The notes below the pieces were generated by a model, which made no database searches, was not told where the DNA came from, and saw only the letters and a program-made list of their open reading frames with translations. From contig BSBM01000361.1 in the NCBI GenBank assembly GCA_027924585.1, positions 41,246,501 to 41,310,500 of the forward strand: a stretch of 64,000 bases of DNA. Direction: 5' to 3'. This document shows positions 10,479 through 22,629 of the stretch, piece by piece; within the stretch, counting starts at the first letter, position 1; every line of letters starts with the position of its first letter. The position numbers and the translations under genes were made by a program. This DNA is from Larix kaempferi (lineage: Eukaryota > Streptophyta > Pinopsida > Pinales > Pinaceae).

Positions 10479-13370
10479 GTAAGTTATTTTCATCCCAACT
10501 TGCATTTTGATGCTTTATTTATCAATTTTTATGCTTAAAAATAATTTTGGAGCCATTCTCAACTTGTGAAGTGAGTGTGAGCTACTATCTATGAAGGAAA
10601 GTAGGGCATACTGGAGGTGTGTGCTACTCTTCCTCAAGGACAATAGCACCCAAATGTGACTGTCTTACTTGAAGAGTAGCGCACACCCCTGAAAATGGCT
10701 AAATAGTGTTGAGGACTAAAATTTTGACTTTCTTTTGGCAGGATGGTGCTTGTTTGGAGAGAAAGGGAGAATGAAGAGATGGATAGGGTGGCTATGCAAG
10801 ACCCGACAACTCTACATGCACTTCGAAGGTGTGGTTTGTTGAAATTATATAGAACCGTGAACATGAGAGCACTTAACCGCTTGCTTCAAAGACTCATTCA
10901 GTATTGGGATGCAGATGCCAATGTGTTTAATGTCCGGGGAGAGACCCTAGAACTCATCATTCATGACATATACTTCATTACAGGACTCTTTAGGAGGGGA
11001 TATCTTGTAAACTTGAAAGGGTCCTCACGCAATGTTGGTGCCATGTCCATACAAGAATATGTGAATGCATATTGTGTGGCGGGGACTGAGAAATCAAGAA
11101 GTCAGATTCTTATTTCTACTATTGACAACCTCCCTTTGAAATTTATTGTAAGTATGTTAAACCAAATGGGAGGGAGTGCCACACAACACTTAGACTCAAG
11201 GCACTACATGCATATTGGTATCAAATGCTTGCAAGGTCATGTATATGAATGGTGCGCTAGTCTGTTAGCAAACATGAAGCTTCAACTCTCAGGGTGTAAT
11301 ACCAGGAGAATGAAGAACTTTGGATATGGTAGCACTCTTTATACCTTCTTCTTTGAGAGGGTACCTGATCTTGGTTTGGGCATGCCTTTTCCCCCAGTCA
11401 TTCCTCGAGAGCCGATATTGGGCCATTGGGGTGACATTTTTCTCCTCCAGGGTGGTGGTGAAAGCCACTTTTGCTATCACACCGATGATTTCTGGGGATG
11501 GTGGGAGAGATAGGTGCCACCATTTGAGCAGTTTCTTTATGTTGGTTTAAAATTTCGTCATGATCCAGAGCTAGTACTTCCTCCAAGTGGTGCCTGGGGA
11601 GATATAGGTATGTTTGTGTTTTGAAAATTATTTAATTTTTTCAATTTAAAGTATATTATTTGTATGATGAGTTTGAAATACTAAAACAAAGTTTCATTGT
11701 AACATACCCTCCCACCGACCCAATTCGAGGAGGGGAATATGCTAACAATCTATGGGGCTTTTCAAGAAAACTTAGCCCATTCATTAGATTTGCAGCAATA
11801 AAAGATTATGTGTGCAGATGCAAATCACTTAAACATGTACATCGGAATAAAACATATCCACACACTCTTCATATGCATTCCACACATCAATAATAGTCGT
11901 TAATTTAGGCATTGCAGAAGTAAATACATAGACATAAAAACAACACTTATATTCATTGTGCAATTGTCACAAACAACTAGCTATGTTGCTGCAACGTTCC
12001 ACCCAACCATACGTCTCTGCCCAACCTGTATTCTTTCGGCATTCAGAGACCACCCCCGAGCTGGGCATGATTCTTACAAGGAAAAGGGGACATTCCAGCT
12101 CATTCACAGCCAATTACTCATTTCATCTCAGCCAAGCCAGTCCACAGCTGAGTTCATCAGGCTACATTTGAACCATGGATGCTTACTCTCAAGCTCAAGC
12201 CAAAACAATAGATACCCATAACCCATTCCCCAACATACTCTTTTCTCACACAGCAAGCACAATCCTTGGGCAGGGATACACATGTTTAGCAATGGGATTT
12301 ACAACAAGATGGCCATGGGTTTTCCCCAATAGTTTCCATCCAAAAACGAATTGTCGGATGGGGAAAAACATTCACAGGGAGGAAGACGTTTTCTCCCCAA
12401 CTCTCTAAGCATTTAACAGCAAAATGGTCTCCATGGAACCCCAATTCCATTCCCCTTCTTCCAAACAGGTATACAGCACAAAAACGCCCTTCTCCCAACT
12501 GAGAATGAGGGAAAACACATAAGTTTGATGGGGGAAAACGCCTAGCCAGCTCCCTACTCGTGAGAGAGCAAAACTAATTGATGAATAATGGCTTGGGGAG
12601 CAATTCATGGCTCTCTTTCTTGCCCAAGAGGCAAAATGCAATTTTCCATTCAGGGTGGCTTGCCCATACTCGAATTTGGATAGCCATACCTCCCACTCCC
12701 CAAGGCATTAACTATCTCAACTAACTCTTGGGAGAAATCAATGATTGGGTACAAAGGTCAACATGGGTAGTTGAGGGCTTAATGGGTTCTCTCATTGGCA
12801 CTTGGCTTGACTCGATTTGCTTCAAGGGTTTGAATATTTTCCCTCCCAATTCCTTGTAAAATCATGCCCCCATCTCTTGTTGCATTGCATAACTAGTTGT
12901 GGGTATTTTATTAAAATGCATATTTACATGATGTTTGAATTTCCAATGTGCCTGGCTAGCACACGAACCATACGCATCAATAAATCGATGGCGGGGCCTT
13001 GGCCTTGAGCTCCTCACCATGATTTTATAACAATATTACATCATTTACATTTTAATACAATAGGGTCAAGATGGGGACGTCACAGTCATATGCAGATGTT
13101 GGACCAGTTCGTCCCAAGGGACATCCTACTACTTTTGTGGGGCCCACTGATGTGGGTGCAACTGATGCTATGCTAGGGGCTATAGAGAGGAATATGAGTT
13201 GGTTGACTCCTGACGTTCCCACATACCACATTGAGTGGATTCCCATTGACATGCAAGAGGATGTAGTCGGTGTGCCCCCAACCTGGATTAGATTGTTGCG
13301 GAAGGTAGCTAGGCTAGTCATATGCTATCGAGAGGCAGTGGATGCTGATGAGGCCCCACCTTCTCCATAG
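10479..13370 (+). pseudogene. Antisense PMD-like gene of gypsy interior 1, spliced, with an in-frame stop
   Basis: This gene runs opposite to gag-pol. A donor (CCAA|GTAAGTT, 10479) and an acceptor (TTCTTTTGGCAG, ending 10741) define a 5' intron; the reading starts at ATG 10743. The 256-residue opening shows LYRTVNMRALNRLLQRLIQYWD and ETLELIIHDIYFITGLFRRG, resembling plant mobile domain proteins, known from host genes and from MULE and gypsy elements. A TAG follows WWWER-type sequence at 11511-11513, but the frame continues to GAWGDI, where a donor (GGTATG, 11608) joins acceptor ATATGCAG (ending 13095) in frame to a second exon ending at 13370. The copy at 34285-35393 aligns around both splice sites. 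Function unknown. Confidence 0.7.
11698..13040. repeat. Probable solo LTR (1343 bp) inside the intron of the antisense gene
   Basis: The segment begins TGTAACATACCCTCC and ends CAATATTACA, giving complementary TGTAA/TTACA ends. It is flanked by TCAT on the left (11694-11697) and TCATT on the right (13041-13045), consistent with a 5-bp target duplication that lost one T. Without it the host intron shrinks to about 140 nt, near the 87 nt of the homologous intron at 35156-35242. No coding domain is visible inside; short readings such as 12175-12408 have no recognisable content. The family is unknown. Confidence 0.6.
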
Positions 13371-13548
13371 GAGAAGGATATTTTATGTATAATTTTGAGG
13401 CCATCGAGCCCAGTTTTGTATCTTATGACATGAATCTGTGATAGACCTATGCTCCAAAATCATACTATTTTTTGATACAGTATCGGATATATATACAATA
13501 TGGGATTATATTTACATGTGTGTGTTTAACTTTATGTGCAATGTTTAT
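13371..13548. other. Spacer between convergent antisense gene and extra RNase H
   Basis: This AT-rich stretch follows the stop of the plus-strand gene and precedes the C-terminus of the minus-strand RNase H. The two genes converge here, so it probably holds the 3' ends of both. Confidence 0.4.
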
Positions 13549-13970
13549 TTATGGAAGTGTATGATACAAATGCCAATCTAGAACATAATTTGCAAATGAA
13601 TCAGCTAATGCATTCAAATTTCTTGGAATATGTTGATATATGATGGAATCAAACTGTCTTTCCAATAATTTAAATCGCAAAAACTGTTGTAGCAAAACAA
13701 GATCTCTAATCTGATAAACACCCGTCAACTGAAATACAACTAGTTGCAAATCAAGTATTACCTCCAAATGTGAAATGCCCTGGGTAAGAGCATTCTGGAG
13801 AAGTTCTATGACCGCACTGTACTCAACTACGTTATTCATTGTGGGACCCAAACAACCCCCCCCGAAGAAACCAGTTGACCAGTCGGTGAGTAAATGACCC
13901 AAGTTGCTGAAGCCAACTGTCGAGTGTGGCGACTGGCGCCATCAACAAATCCTAAAAAGTGTTCAGTCGA
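13549..13970 (-). pseudogene. Second (archaeal-type) RNase H of gypsy interior 1
   Basis: This additional RNase H lies downstream of integrase. The body shows NNVVEYSAVIELLQNALTQG, a diverged VILDLQLVVFQLTGVY block (normally a catalytic aspartate in the LDSQLVV position; here LDLQLVV keeps the D) and RNLNALADSFANYVLDWHL. The N-terminal catalytic block GFVDGASRHTRQLASATWV is present at about 13900-13960 but in another frame, separated by a shift near a run of eight C at 13856-13863. Such extra RNase H domains are known in the plant Tat/Ogre gypsy clade. Confidence 0.8.
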
Positions 13971-14100
13971 CATCTAAAACACGAAGCGAGAAGACACACA
14001 TAAGGTCAACTAATGATCACAAGCAAAAACTAGTTCTACAAAATGTACAACTATAATACTTGAAAAAACACAAATGCCTAAGCGTAGTACTTTTTTAGGT

Positions 14101-15150
14101 AGAGCCCATTTCTAGGCTAGGGCAGCTTATTACCCTCGTAGTCTGTTAGCTCATAAGCACCTTTCTTGAGTACCTTCGAGATTATATAAGGACCGAGCCA
14201 CATGGACTTAAACTTTCCAACCCCTAAAGGTTCCTTGTCCTCGTCCCAAAGTAGAACAAGGTCTCCTTTGAGAAAAACCCTAGGTTTGACAGAGTTATCG
14301 TACCGTCCTTTGAATCGTTTCTTATGGATCTCGTTTGCTGTATGCACATCGCGGCACTACTTGTCTAGATGCTCTAAATGTAGCAAATGTTCTTCTAGTA
14401 CTGAAGTTTTTGGTAACAGTTGGACAACCAACTTTACTGAGGGAATCTCGCATTCAATTGGAACGACTGCTTCTATCCCATGCACAAGTTGGAAGGGAGA
14501 GAACCTGGTAGCAGTATTTATGTTTTCTTGATAAGCCCAAAGAGCAGGATACAACATGATGTGCCAGTTATTCCGACTGACATTAATGGTTCTTTGTAGA
14601 ATTGTCTTCAAAGTTTTGTTAACTGCTTCGACCTGACCATTCGCCTGTGGATAGAATGAGGACGAATGCTCCTGATGAAAACCTAGCATAGTATAGAGCT
14701 CGGTCATCATGCTGTTCTAAAAATGATGACCGTGATATGTCATGATCACTTTGGGTATGCCAAACCTTGTGATAATCTAATTTAATACGAAATAAGAGGC
14801 GATTTCTTCATCCTCTTTAACAATAGGCATTGCCTCGGCCCACTTGGTGAAGTAGTCAATGGAAACGATAATATAATGATGGCCTCCAGTCGAAACTAGA
14901 TTACAAGTCATATAATCAATCCCCCATTTTGTGAAGGGGCCTGCTATTATCACAGGATGAAGAGGTGTTGGGTGTGTTCTCATTTTTTTGGTGAAAAACT
15001 TACATGGACAGCAGCGTTTCATAGCTTCCACTTAATCTTTAAAGATTGTAGGCCAAAAATACCCGTCACGCAGTATTTTCTAAGTTGTTGCCAACCCATA
15101 AAGATGACCCCCACAAGATCCACCATGAGCATCATTCAATACTGATTCTG
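14101..15150 (-). pseudogene. Gypsy integrase, broken into frames
   Basis: In order on the minus strand are an HHCC-type zinc segment (HGGSCGGHLYGLATT.. CCPCKFF, 15140-15000), the core start WGIDYMTCNLVSTGGHHYII and VSIDYFTKWAEAMP (14777-15031), the YPQANGQVEAVNKTLK segment with the catalytic glutamate (14357-14710), and the C-terminal domain GDLVLLWDEDKEPLGVGKFK..GPYII (14117-14347). Stops and shifts separate the pieces; the central D-containing block between 14777 and 14710 is damaged. It inserts cDNA into host DNA in intact relatives. Integrase C-termini of this type lack an obvious chromodomain. Confidence 0.88.
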
Positions 15151-15253
15151 CTTCTTCTAAAGTAAAAAAATGGCGTAAGATGGAGTCAATCCCATGTCTG
15201 TACAAAGTGTCAGAAATAATGAGATAGTTTTTTGCATGACTTTTCAGTTTGCA

Positions 15254-15900
15254 TCATTCCTCTCTAGAAAAAGTGGTAGGACACCTCAAAGTATGGAGAT
15301 ATACTAAAATATCCCTGTACCATGGGTCGGAGGAGGCAATAACGAAGATATGTTCATCTGGGAATGATGACTCTTCCTCAAAATGCACTAAGTCACTCGG
15401 AAATTCTGAAATTAATTCAGCGAATACTAGTGATTTCTTCAACTTGGCAGAATGAAAAACAAAATCAAACTCTTGCAAGATTACAATCCATTTATTGTAT
15501 TTCCCACCGATGATACATCAAGTGAGAACATATTGGAAAGGATTGACCTCCGCAATCACAGTAGTGGTTCATAAAAGGATATAGTGACGAAGCCTCTGCA
15601 CCGCATAGACCGTAGCTAGTGCTAACTTCTCAACATGTGAATACTTAATATCAGGAGCTATCATTGCGTGCCAGAGATAATAAACGACATGCTCTTCGAG
15701 CTTGTCATCCTCCTGAACTAGTACTATGCCAATTGTGTATATTGATGCCGCAAGATATAAGAGGAAATCCTTTGTATAATCAGGTGGGATTAACAAGGGG
15801 GCTGATAGTAATGCCTTTTTCAAGGCCTCAAACGATGCTTGAGAAGCCTCATCCCACAAAAAGTATGTATCTTGTTTAAGCAGTCTCATGAAACCCTTTG
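15254..15900 (-). pseudogene. Gypsy RNase H (first, retroviral-type)
   Basis: The region follows RT directly. The block FLWDEASQASFEALKKALLSAPLL..DFLLYLAASIYTIGIVLVQED, then EEHVVYYLWHAMIAPDIKYSHVEKLALATVYAVQRLRHYIL (15569-15889), is the standard tether and RNase H start. 15254-15478 holds the C-terminal FVFHSAKLKKSLVFAELISEFP segment in another frame. It would degrade the RNA strand of the replication hybrid. The usual DASxxGxG motif reads LAASIYTIG, so the catalytic aspartate is replaced. Confidence 0.85.
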
Positions 15901-16941
15901 TGATTTTGGCATAGTTTATGATAAAACATCATAGGAAGTTAGACATGCCTTGCAAAATTTGGAGTTATCTCAAGGTACGAGGAGGAGGAAGATTCACAAT
16001 CGCCTCAACTTTTAAAGGGTCGACCATTATGCCATGACTGGATACAATGAAACCCATTAATCATCCAGACTCAACACAGAATACACACTTATTAGGATTC
16101 AATCGAATCTTGTATTGTCTGCATCGTTCAAACACAAGTCTCAAATGAGCTGGATGATCCCACCATCTCTTTCGAGATCGCGTCGGGAGGTCATCCAAAT
16201 AAGGTTCAACTATGTGCTTGATATCGTGAAAAGTGAAATTCATTGCTTGCTGGAAAGTAGCTCCAGCATTCTTTAAGCCAAACGCCATCTTCCGATAGGA
16301 AAAGGTTCCCCATAGGAAAATAAAATATGTTTTATGTTGATCTTTAGGTTTGATTTGAATTTGATTATATCTTGAAAATCCATCCATGAAAGAAAACATC
16401 TTGTGTCCCACGCACACATCTATGATCTAGTCAATAAATGGTGTGGGGTAGTTATCTTGCGGATAAGCTTTGTTCAGATCCCTGAAGTCAGTACAGACTT
16501 GGATGGTACCTTGCTTTTTATCAACTGGAACATGATTTGAAACCCATTCCATCATGTTGATCGGATAGATAAATCCGGCTTTAAGCAATTTTTGAACCTC
16601 CACCTTAATGGCAGCTGCTTTTCATGGATTCACTAGACGGAGCTTTTGTCTCACAAGTTTCGCATTGGGATACGTTGTGATGACATGCTCAACAATGGTA
16701 GGATCGATGCCTGGCATCTTCTCATAAGACCAGGCAAAAATACCATGAAATTTTTAAAAAGTTTGGTATACAGAGCGATCTCCTCCGGAGAACAATCTGC
16801 TCCAATAAAAATGTTTTCCACGACCCCGGGTTTGGTGGAAATGTTGATTGGGATAGTTCTTGATATATTAGCCATATTCCCTTCAGCGTAAACAACACTT
16901 GAAGTGGAAGAGGACAAATCAACATTCCCACCAGGTCTCAT
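15901..16941 (-). pseudogene. Gypsy reverse transcriptase
   Basis: The N-terminal part (16651-16941) ends the protease-RT linker with VVENIFIGADCSPEEIALYT. After a frame change comes the core (16061-16417): FSFMDGFSRYNQIQIKPKDQ, WGTFSYRKMAFGLKNAGATF and the active-site YLDD. The intervening palm segment corresponding to 38700-38900 of interior 2 is present but disrupted by stops. The interior-2 RT (38217-39047) is more complete and confirms the assignment. Confidence 0.9.
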
Positions 16942-18183
16942 AGAAAACTCTCATCTCTCTATCCTGTCTAGCTTTGGAAGCAGGTAAGACCTATGGTGCA
17001 TGTGTTCCCAAGGCTGGTCCAGGCCCACCATGGCTTCCAAAATGGCTTCGTCAAAAGACAATACCGTGTCTAAACAATCAAAAGAGTGGGTTGAGTTTAC
17101 TGACCATGCAGGAACATAGTCCATATCCGACTCAGCAGAGACTGGCAGAGTCATGATATGCTCCATTGCAACATGTCGTGCTTCCATGTATGCTACTTCT
17201 GCAACGGATAAGGGAACTAATGGTTTTGATACAGTAGGAAGGATCCACGGATCAATCCTTAAGCCGATCGTGAAAGTTTCAGTAGATGTACCTTCATCAG
17301 AACGAATGAAAAGAACGGGAGCGGGTAGATCAAAAGTGCCCATTACTGACCCATAAAGCCCTACTCCTAAACTCTTGCTTGCTGGGGCAGATTGATCAAC
17401 TAAAGGAATTGTGGATTCCGATGAAGTTTGGTTGTTTTGTCGAGAGAACGAAAGTTGATCGACCATGATGATCTTACCTTTGTGAGGGAACATTACAACT
17501 CGAAAAACTGTCAATGGAATAGCTCGCATGGCATATGTCCAACTCCTGCCTAACAACATATTGTAATCAAGCAGAGCATCTAGAACTTCAATCTCTACAG
17601 CAACTATCTTACCGACAAGTGTGACATCAAATGATGGCAAGACTCCATGTGGACAGAAGGTTCTGCCATCAAATGCAGTAAGCAGTGTGTTAGAGGGGGC
17701 TAAATCGGGGGAACCCAAGGCTTTCCAGCAAGAAATCGACATTACGCACGTAGACGTGCTCTCATCTACGATAGCTCGTCCAATGGTCATAGGACCATGA
17801 ACTACCTCTATCTGAAGAGCAATGTGGTACGACAACCGGTATTTGATATCATACATATCAAAATGCGCAGTCATGTTGGATGATTCCATATTTCCAATCA
17901 CTACCAGAAGTGCATTTCGTTGTAATGGACAACTTTGCAAAACTTCTAAGGTGGACATGGCACAAGGGTTTTTTGCTAGATCTTCAACCACATTGTAGTT
18001 GGCAGCAGACCGTGCATTGGGATTGTGCGAAGCCCGTTTCAGGACACCTTTTGGGATCTTGGGCAGTGAATCCACGGGTATGTGGAGAGGAGTGGAAGAT
18101 TCAGGAACCTCTTTATCCTTATTATGCGAATCTAGGGTATAATTTCCCTCCCACATTTGTAAAAGAGTGTCTGAGTTAACCAT
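16942..18183 (-). pseudogene. Gypsy protease region
   Basis: A 410-residue open reading carries the pre-protease signature NYNVVEDLAKNPCAMSTLEVL and a retropepsin-like domain AIVDESTSTCVMS followed by DYNMLLGRSWTYAM. In the related copy at 39066-40049 the active site reads LLDEGASTSVMS, so the DxGAS-type motif is altered here to DESTS, which probably abolishes activity. The long C-terminal stretch up to the PPT-side RT boundary resembles the linker of Tat/Ogre-type elements. Confidence 0.85.
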
Positions 18184-20375
18184 ATTAATAAAAGTTTGAT
18201 CAACTAAAGCATGGGTGGTGCCCCCAGCATTGGAGGTGCCAGAAGCTGAGCACTACCCTTTGGGAAATGGATCTTTAAGGACGGCAGGTTTCTTTTCTTG
18301 AAGCAGCTTCTGGGCTTCTTTGATTAGAGGGCATTGGTGAGTGAGGTGGTCCTACCTGAAAAGCTTCCAAGGAACTTAACCTTCTTCTTTTCTCTGTTAC
18401 CCTCCTCAACATTTTATTTTTTGGGGGGCTTTTGTTGGTTCCCCTCTCCTTTCTTGCCCTTCTTTTTTTTGTTGGGTTGCTGAGGACCCTTTTGATTAGT
18501 ATGAACCTACTGTACAGATTCAGTAGTAGAAGGAGAGGTTGTGATGGGAGTCACTTCTATAGTCGATTGTTTGACCAATAAGGCATGAACTTGTTTAGTC
18601 AATGCTTCTAAAGCTACATAATCAATTGAACCTACAATGTCGTCCGCATGTGGTCCAGGTTTTGGTCTACCTAGATCGATGTTGGATCGCGGTGCATCAG
18701 GTATAATCTCGTAAAGGAGCCTAGACTGAGCATAAACCAAGTCTAGTTGCTGAGTCCTTAAAATGGCTTCTTCTTCCAATGACACCCCAGAAGTAGCTAC
18801 TTCCTTAGAAACATAAGGAATGAGTGATTTCAGATACCACTCTAATAATAATTCTAGGGGTATATTGGCCTTAATGAGCCTCTTCCATCTTCTCCACTCA
18901 TGAATATGATCAGATAAATGTGTGGCTTTGTTTTGTCTAAAGGTAGACAAAAGATCTGTCTCGGCATCGTATCGAACAGGAAGCTGGAAGTGGTTCAAAA
19001 AGACTATAGCAAGATCCTGAAAGTTAAAAAAGGTGGCTATAGGTAACTCAATGTACCATCTGGCTGCAGCACCGGTCAAGGTTCTTTGAAAATGTCTCAA
19101 CCTAACGGAATATTTGTTCAACGAGTTCAAAGAACACCATAGGTGGAAAGTGGTAACATGATCACCAAGATCCTCAACAGTTTTACCTTCGAATTTTAGA
19201 ATGTCCGAAGGTAGCTTAGTGGGAACTGGTGGCCACGTAACGTTATGGCACACCGGATCATTCATTAACTTGGAAAGAAATGGAAAATTTAAAGTTTCCA
19301 GAAATGGTAAAAGAGGTCTATAAGATGGCATTTGATAAGCTGGAGTCATGAAGGGGGAACCTCCCATAGTTTGACCCATAAACTGCTGGCTAGGGTTGTC
19401 CCTAGCCATTTGTTGGTAGGGGTTGCCCCCAGCCATCTGCCGGTAGGGGTTTCCCCCAGCCATCTATTGTTGTGTGAAAGTTTTGTTGAAATTCCCCCAC
19501 CCAAATGAAAGTGGGTTGGCACCCTGTGCATTTGTCCACTGTGGCTGGGTGTTAGCCCCACCATATTGTTGGTTAAAAATATTACCCCCTCCTCCATAAA
19601 ACAAAAAAAAGGGATATTTCCTGCATGTATATTACTTTGGTTCATATTGTAACCTGCAAAGGTGTTAAAATTAGGGGTAGTCGAGCTAGACGACACAGTC
19701 ATGGTACTCATGACAGGCATAGTTTCAGAGGGATTCGGCCCTACATTGGGTGTGGAAATCCAATTCCTAGGTATATGGTATGACTGTTGAGCTGCAGGAG
19801 GTGGAGTGACATTCACTACATTGTTGTGTCCAAAAGTAGGGGTGGCAACTGAGGCAGATGTCAAAGCTATTGAGCTTGGCATGCCTAAAGTACCAGCGTT
19901 AAAACTAAAAGATGAAGTTGAAGCAGAAGCTGTCTACCACTAAATCAGTGTAGCAGTGGAAGAAGGATTCACAATCCTTGTATTCATACACATTGTGGGA
20001 GTATGTGGAGCTTCTTGCTCGTCTCTTAGGTTAGTCATAATATGACCAGGTGTGAAAGGATATGCATTATACTCGGGTTGCTAGAAACCTACAGGAACCA
20101 GAAGCAAGTCGTTAGGTCCAGTAAGAGGAGGGTTAAAAGGAGTGTTAAACTCACTAGAAGTAATATCATCAGCCTCGACAGTATTAAGAACTTGTCGATC
20201 CGGGGTTCTGCGTTGTGGTTCACCAGGAACCTCTATTTCACCAGTAAGTTCAAAAAGACCACCGGAGTCTGTCCTCTATGGTGGTGGTGGCGGTAGTGGC
20301 TCCACAATGAATGGGGGAAGGTTTTGCAACCTCTGAGACCGATGAAGCTGTTGGTCTTCCACAATTATATACAAA
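18184..20375 (-). pseudogene. Gypsy Gag, frameshifted
   Basis: The capsid core is at 18507-19463, including WPPVPTKLPSDILKFEGK, GAAARWYIELPIATFFNFQDL and RTQQLDLVYAQSRL. Three tandem nine-residue repeats (MAGGNPYRQ type, 27-bp nucleotide unit) sit at 19380-19463 and are read in a different frame as RWLGATPTN at 19346-19882, so a frameshift joins the two readings. A proline/serine/asparagine-rich N-terminus can be followed upstream to about 20375 with stops (LPPFIVEPLPPPPP). A degenerate zinc knuckle (DHLTHQCPLI) lies near 18330-18360. Confidence 0.82.
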
Positions 20376-21510
20376 TAAACTAAGTAAAAAACCTAGTGGC
20401 CACTAAGACTAAAGGGGTAAACAACATACCACTAAAAAAAATCCTAAGTAATCAAACCAATCAAACGGATAGCAAGTACTCTCGGAAGCAATTCTGGGAT
20501 AATTAGGGCCCAGAACAGACTAACATAGTACTAATGGTTAGTTTTGTGGTGTCCACTAGAGGTCCACTGGGTGCAAGCACTTGAATCACCAAACCGCTTT
20601 CCTGGGATTACTGCCAGAGGGTTACCTTCCATCCCTATCCGAGGTGAAGTGGGAATAACCACCCACTCTACCTGTGTAGAATCCTAAAGGTCATATACTA
20701 ATGCTACCATAAATACGAAATAACCTGGGGGGACAGTCATCAACCTAGTCAAAACTCATGGGCAGGGTAGCGAAGCCCGAAGTCTGAAATGACCCCCATA
20801 CACAAATCGACTCTGGTTTATGGTCAAAAGGAATGTGAGGGGATATCCTCAACAATTCCAGTCTCCCACGACCTTGTGCTTAACGCTGGTTTGAGTAGAG
20901 CATCCCAAGACTATTTGATATATATGGATTTACCTAACTGAAAGTTGTACTATGATTGTTGTGTAATGAAGCCAGTTTCGAGCAGTTTAAGGTGATTTAA
21001 GCTCGAAAATCTAGCCTAAGCTAGTTGATGTCATGTATACCTAAAAAGAAAAATGTTTCTAATTAGTTTTATTAAAATTTCTTTTTAAGGCTACTTTTTA
21101 CTCAATGGGGTGGTGCATTGTGTGGAATGGTTTGATAAAGTAAAGTGCAAAAGAAATAACTTTCAAAACAACAAAATACTCTTTTTTTTCTTTTCTTTTA
21201 TGCCATTTCCAAAATGAAAACTAAGCAAACCTAAAACAAGTCTCTTTTTTCTTTTCTTTTCTTTTCAAATTCAAAACAAAGTAAACTACGCTACTTCGAA
21301 ATCATCATAAGTCTTACTACTTTAAACTACCAAACTCATTTTTTCCTTTTTTTGATATATGTAAAAGAAAAAGAACTCGAAAATGGAAGCAAGTAAGACC
21401 TAAAAGAGCAATGGAAGTAAGGAAAAGCAACTCTAAGGCTCACAACAATCAACTCGATGACTTGACAAAGACTTGTCCTACAAAGTTTTTTTAAAGGAAA
21501 AAACTTGGGG
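20376..21510 (-). other. Gypsy interior 1 leader, first part
   Basis: No gene was found here. The region includes a polypyrimidine-rich part at 21180-21280 on the plus strand (repeated CTTTTCTTTT), which reads as polypurine on the element strand. It is interrupted at 21511 by the family-C derivative and continues at 24026. Confidence 0.6.
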
Positions 21511-21515
21511 CTTGG

Positions 21516-21848
21516 TGTTGATGTATTTACAACTTCAGAATGTATTTCATATATGTATATTGTATTCTTATAGAGATGTTATTATTCCTCTATACGGAAG
21601 TATTTGTATTCCTATAGAGATGTTATTATTCCTCTATACGGAAGTGTCGTCATTTATATTGTAAGTGTCGTAACTTATACTTGATGGGTTATTAGACCAC
21701 CTTGATGGGGTCGGCCTTGTATAAGTCATGAGGGTTAAAGGGTTATTAGACCACCCTATTGGGGGTCGCCCCTATCAGCATTATGTTATGTGGTTAAGTT
21801 GAGGCCGACCTAGTAAAGGTTTTAGGCAAGTCAAATCAAGTATAAATA
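21516..21848 (+). repeat. Family C partial 5' LTR: U3 up to the TATA box
   Basis: It matches the first part of 23337-24025, with two 44-bp U3 repeats and two GGGTTATTAGACCACC modules, and ends at TATAAATA. The R and U5 parts are missing. Confidence 0.88.
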
Positions 21849-22125
21849 ATTGCATCATGTTGGATGCTTGTTATGATCAGTTGGATCATGTGTATGTATA
21901 TGCATCATGTTGGATGCTTGATATGATCAGTTGGATCATGCATTTGTATATGCATCATGTTGGATGCTTGATATGATCAAGTGGATCATGTATTTATGTA
22001 TGTATCAGGTGGATACATTGTATGATCAGGTGGATACATTGTATGATCAGGTGGATCATGTATAATGATATGTATCAGGTAGATACTTGGTATGCATCAT
22101 GTGGATGCACAGGATGATTAGGATG
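21849..22125. repeat. 50-bp array then a shorter GATCAGGTGGATACAT array
   Basis: TGCATCATGTTGGATGCTTG recurs at 21851, 21901 and 21951 (50-bp steps). It passes into a less regular array of about 20-bp units built on GATCAGGTGGATACATTG. The 50-bp unit is the reverse complement of the array at 60911-61080 in another family-C copy. Confidence 0.9.
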
Positions 22126-22520
22126 ATCATGGATGACGAGCTTCAAGATGTTGCTCCAGATGATATGCATCAGGACGATGCAGTGATGATGATCAGTATG
22201 ATCATGGATGACGAGCTTCAGGATGTTGCTCAAGATGATATGCATCAGGATGATGATTAGGATGATCATGTGTGATGAGTATTAGGACGATGCTATGGAT
22301 GATATGCATCACGATGATGCAGTGATGATGATCAAGATGATCATGTGTGATGAGTATCAGGATGATGCTCTAGATGATATGCATCAGGATGATGCAGTGA
22401 CGATGATCAAGATGATCATGTGTGATGAGTATCAGGATGATGCTCTAGATCATATGCATCAGGATGATGCTATGATGATGATCAGGATGATCATTTACAT
22501 CAGGATGATGTATGATGAGT
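22126..22520. repeat. About 75-bp array of ATG-ATC words
   Basis: Units of the type GATGATATGCATCAGGATGA plus TGCAGTGATGATGATCAGGATGATC recur at 75-bp steps around 22301, 22376 and 22451, with earlier variants. The readings across it on both strands (22075-22269, 22295-22612) are translations of the repeat. Confidence 0.88.
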
Positions 22521-22629
22521 ATCAGGTTGATACTTCATGGCCATGGACAGGCTGTGCAGGTAGCATAGAAAAGACCCTCAAGATCTGGACAGGTAGAGTG
22601 GTGTTCTCGTAACAACCTGAGATATAGAG

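Noticed and set aside
11289-11586. Minus-strand and alternative plus-frame readings over the antisense gene
   Set aside because: They are shadows of the PMD-like frame and contain no domain.
20042-20336. Plus-strand readings of 84 and 64 residues
   Set aside because: The minus strand here gives a proline-rich Gag N-terminus continuous with 19346-19882; the plus readings are its shadow.
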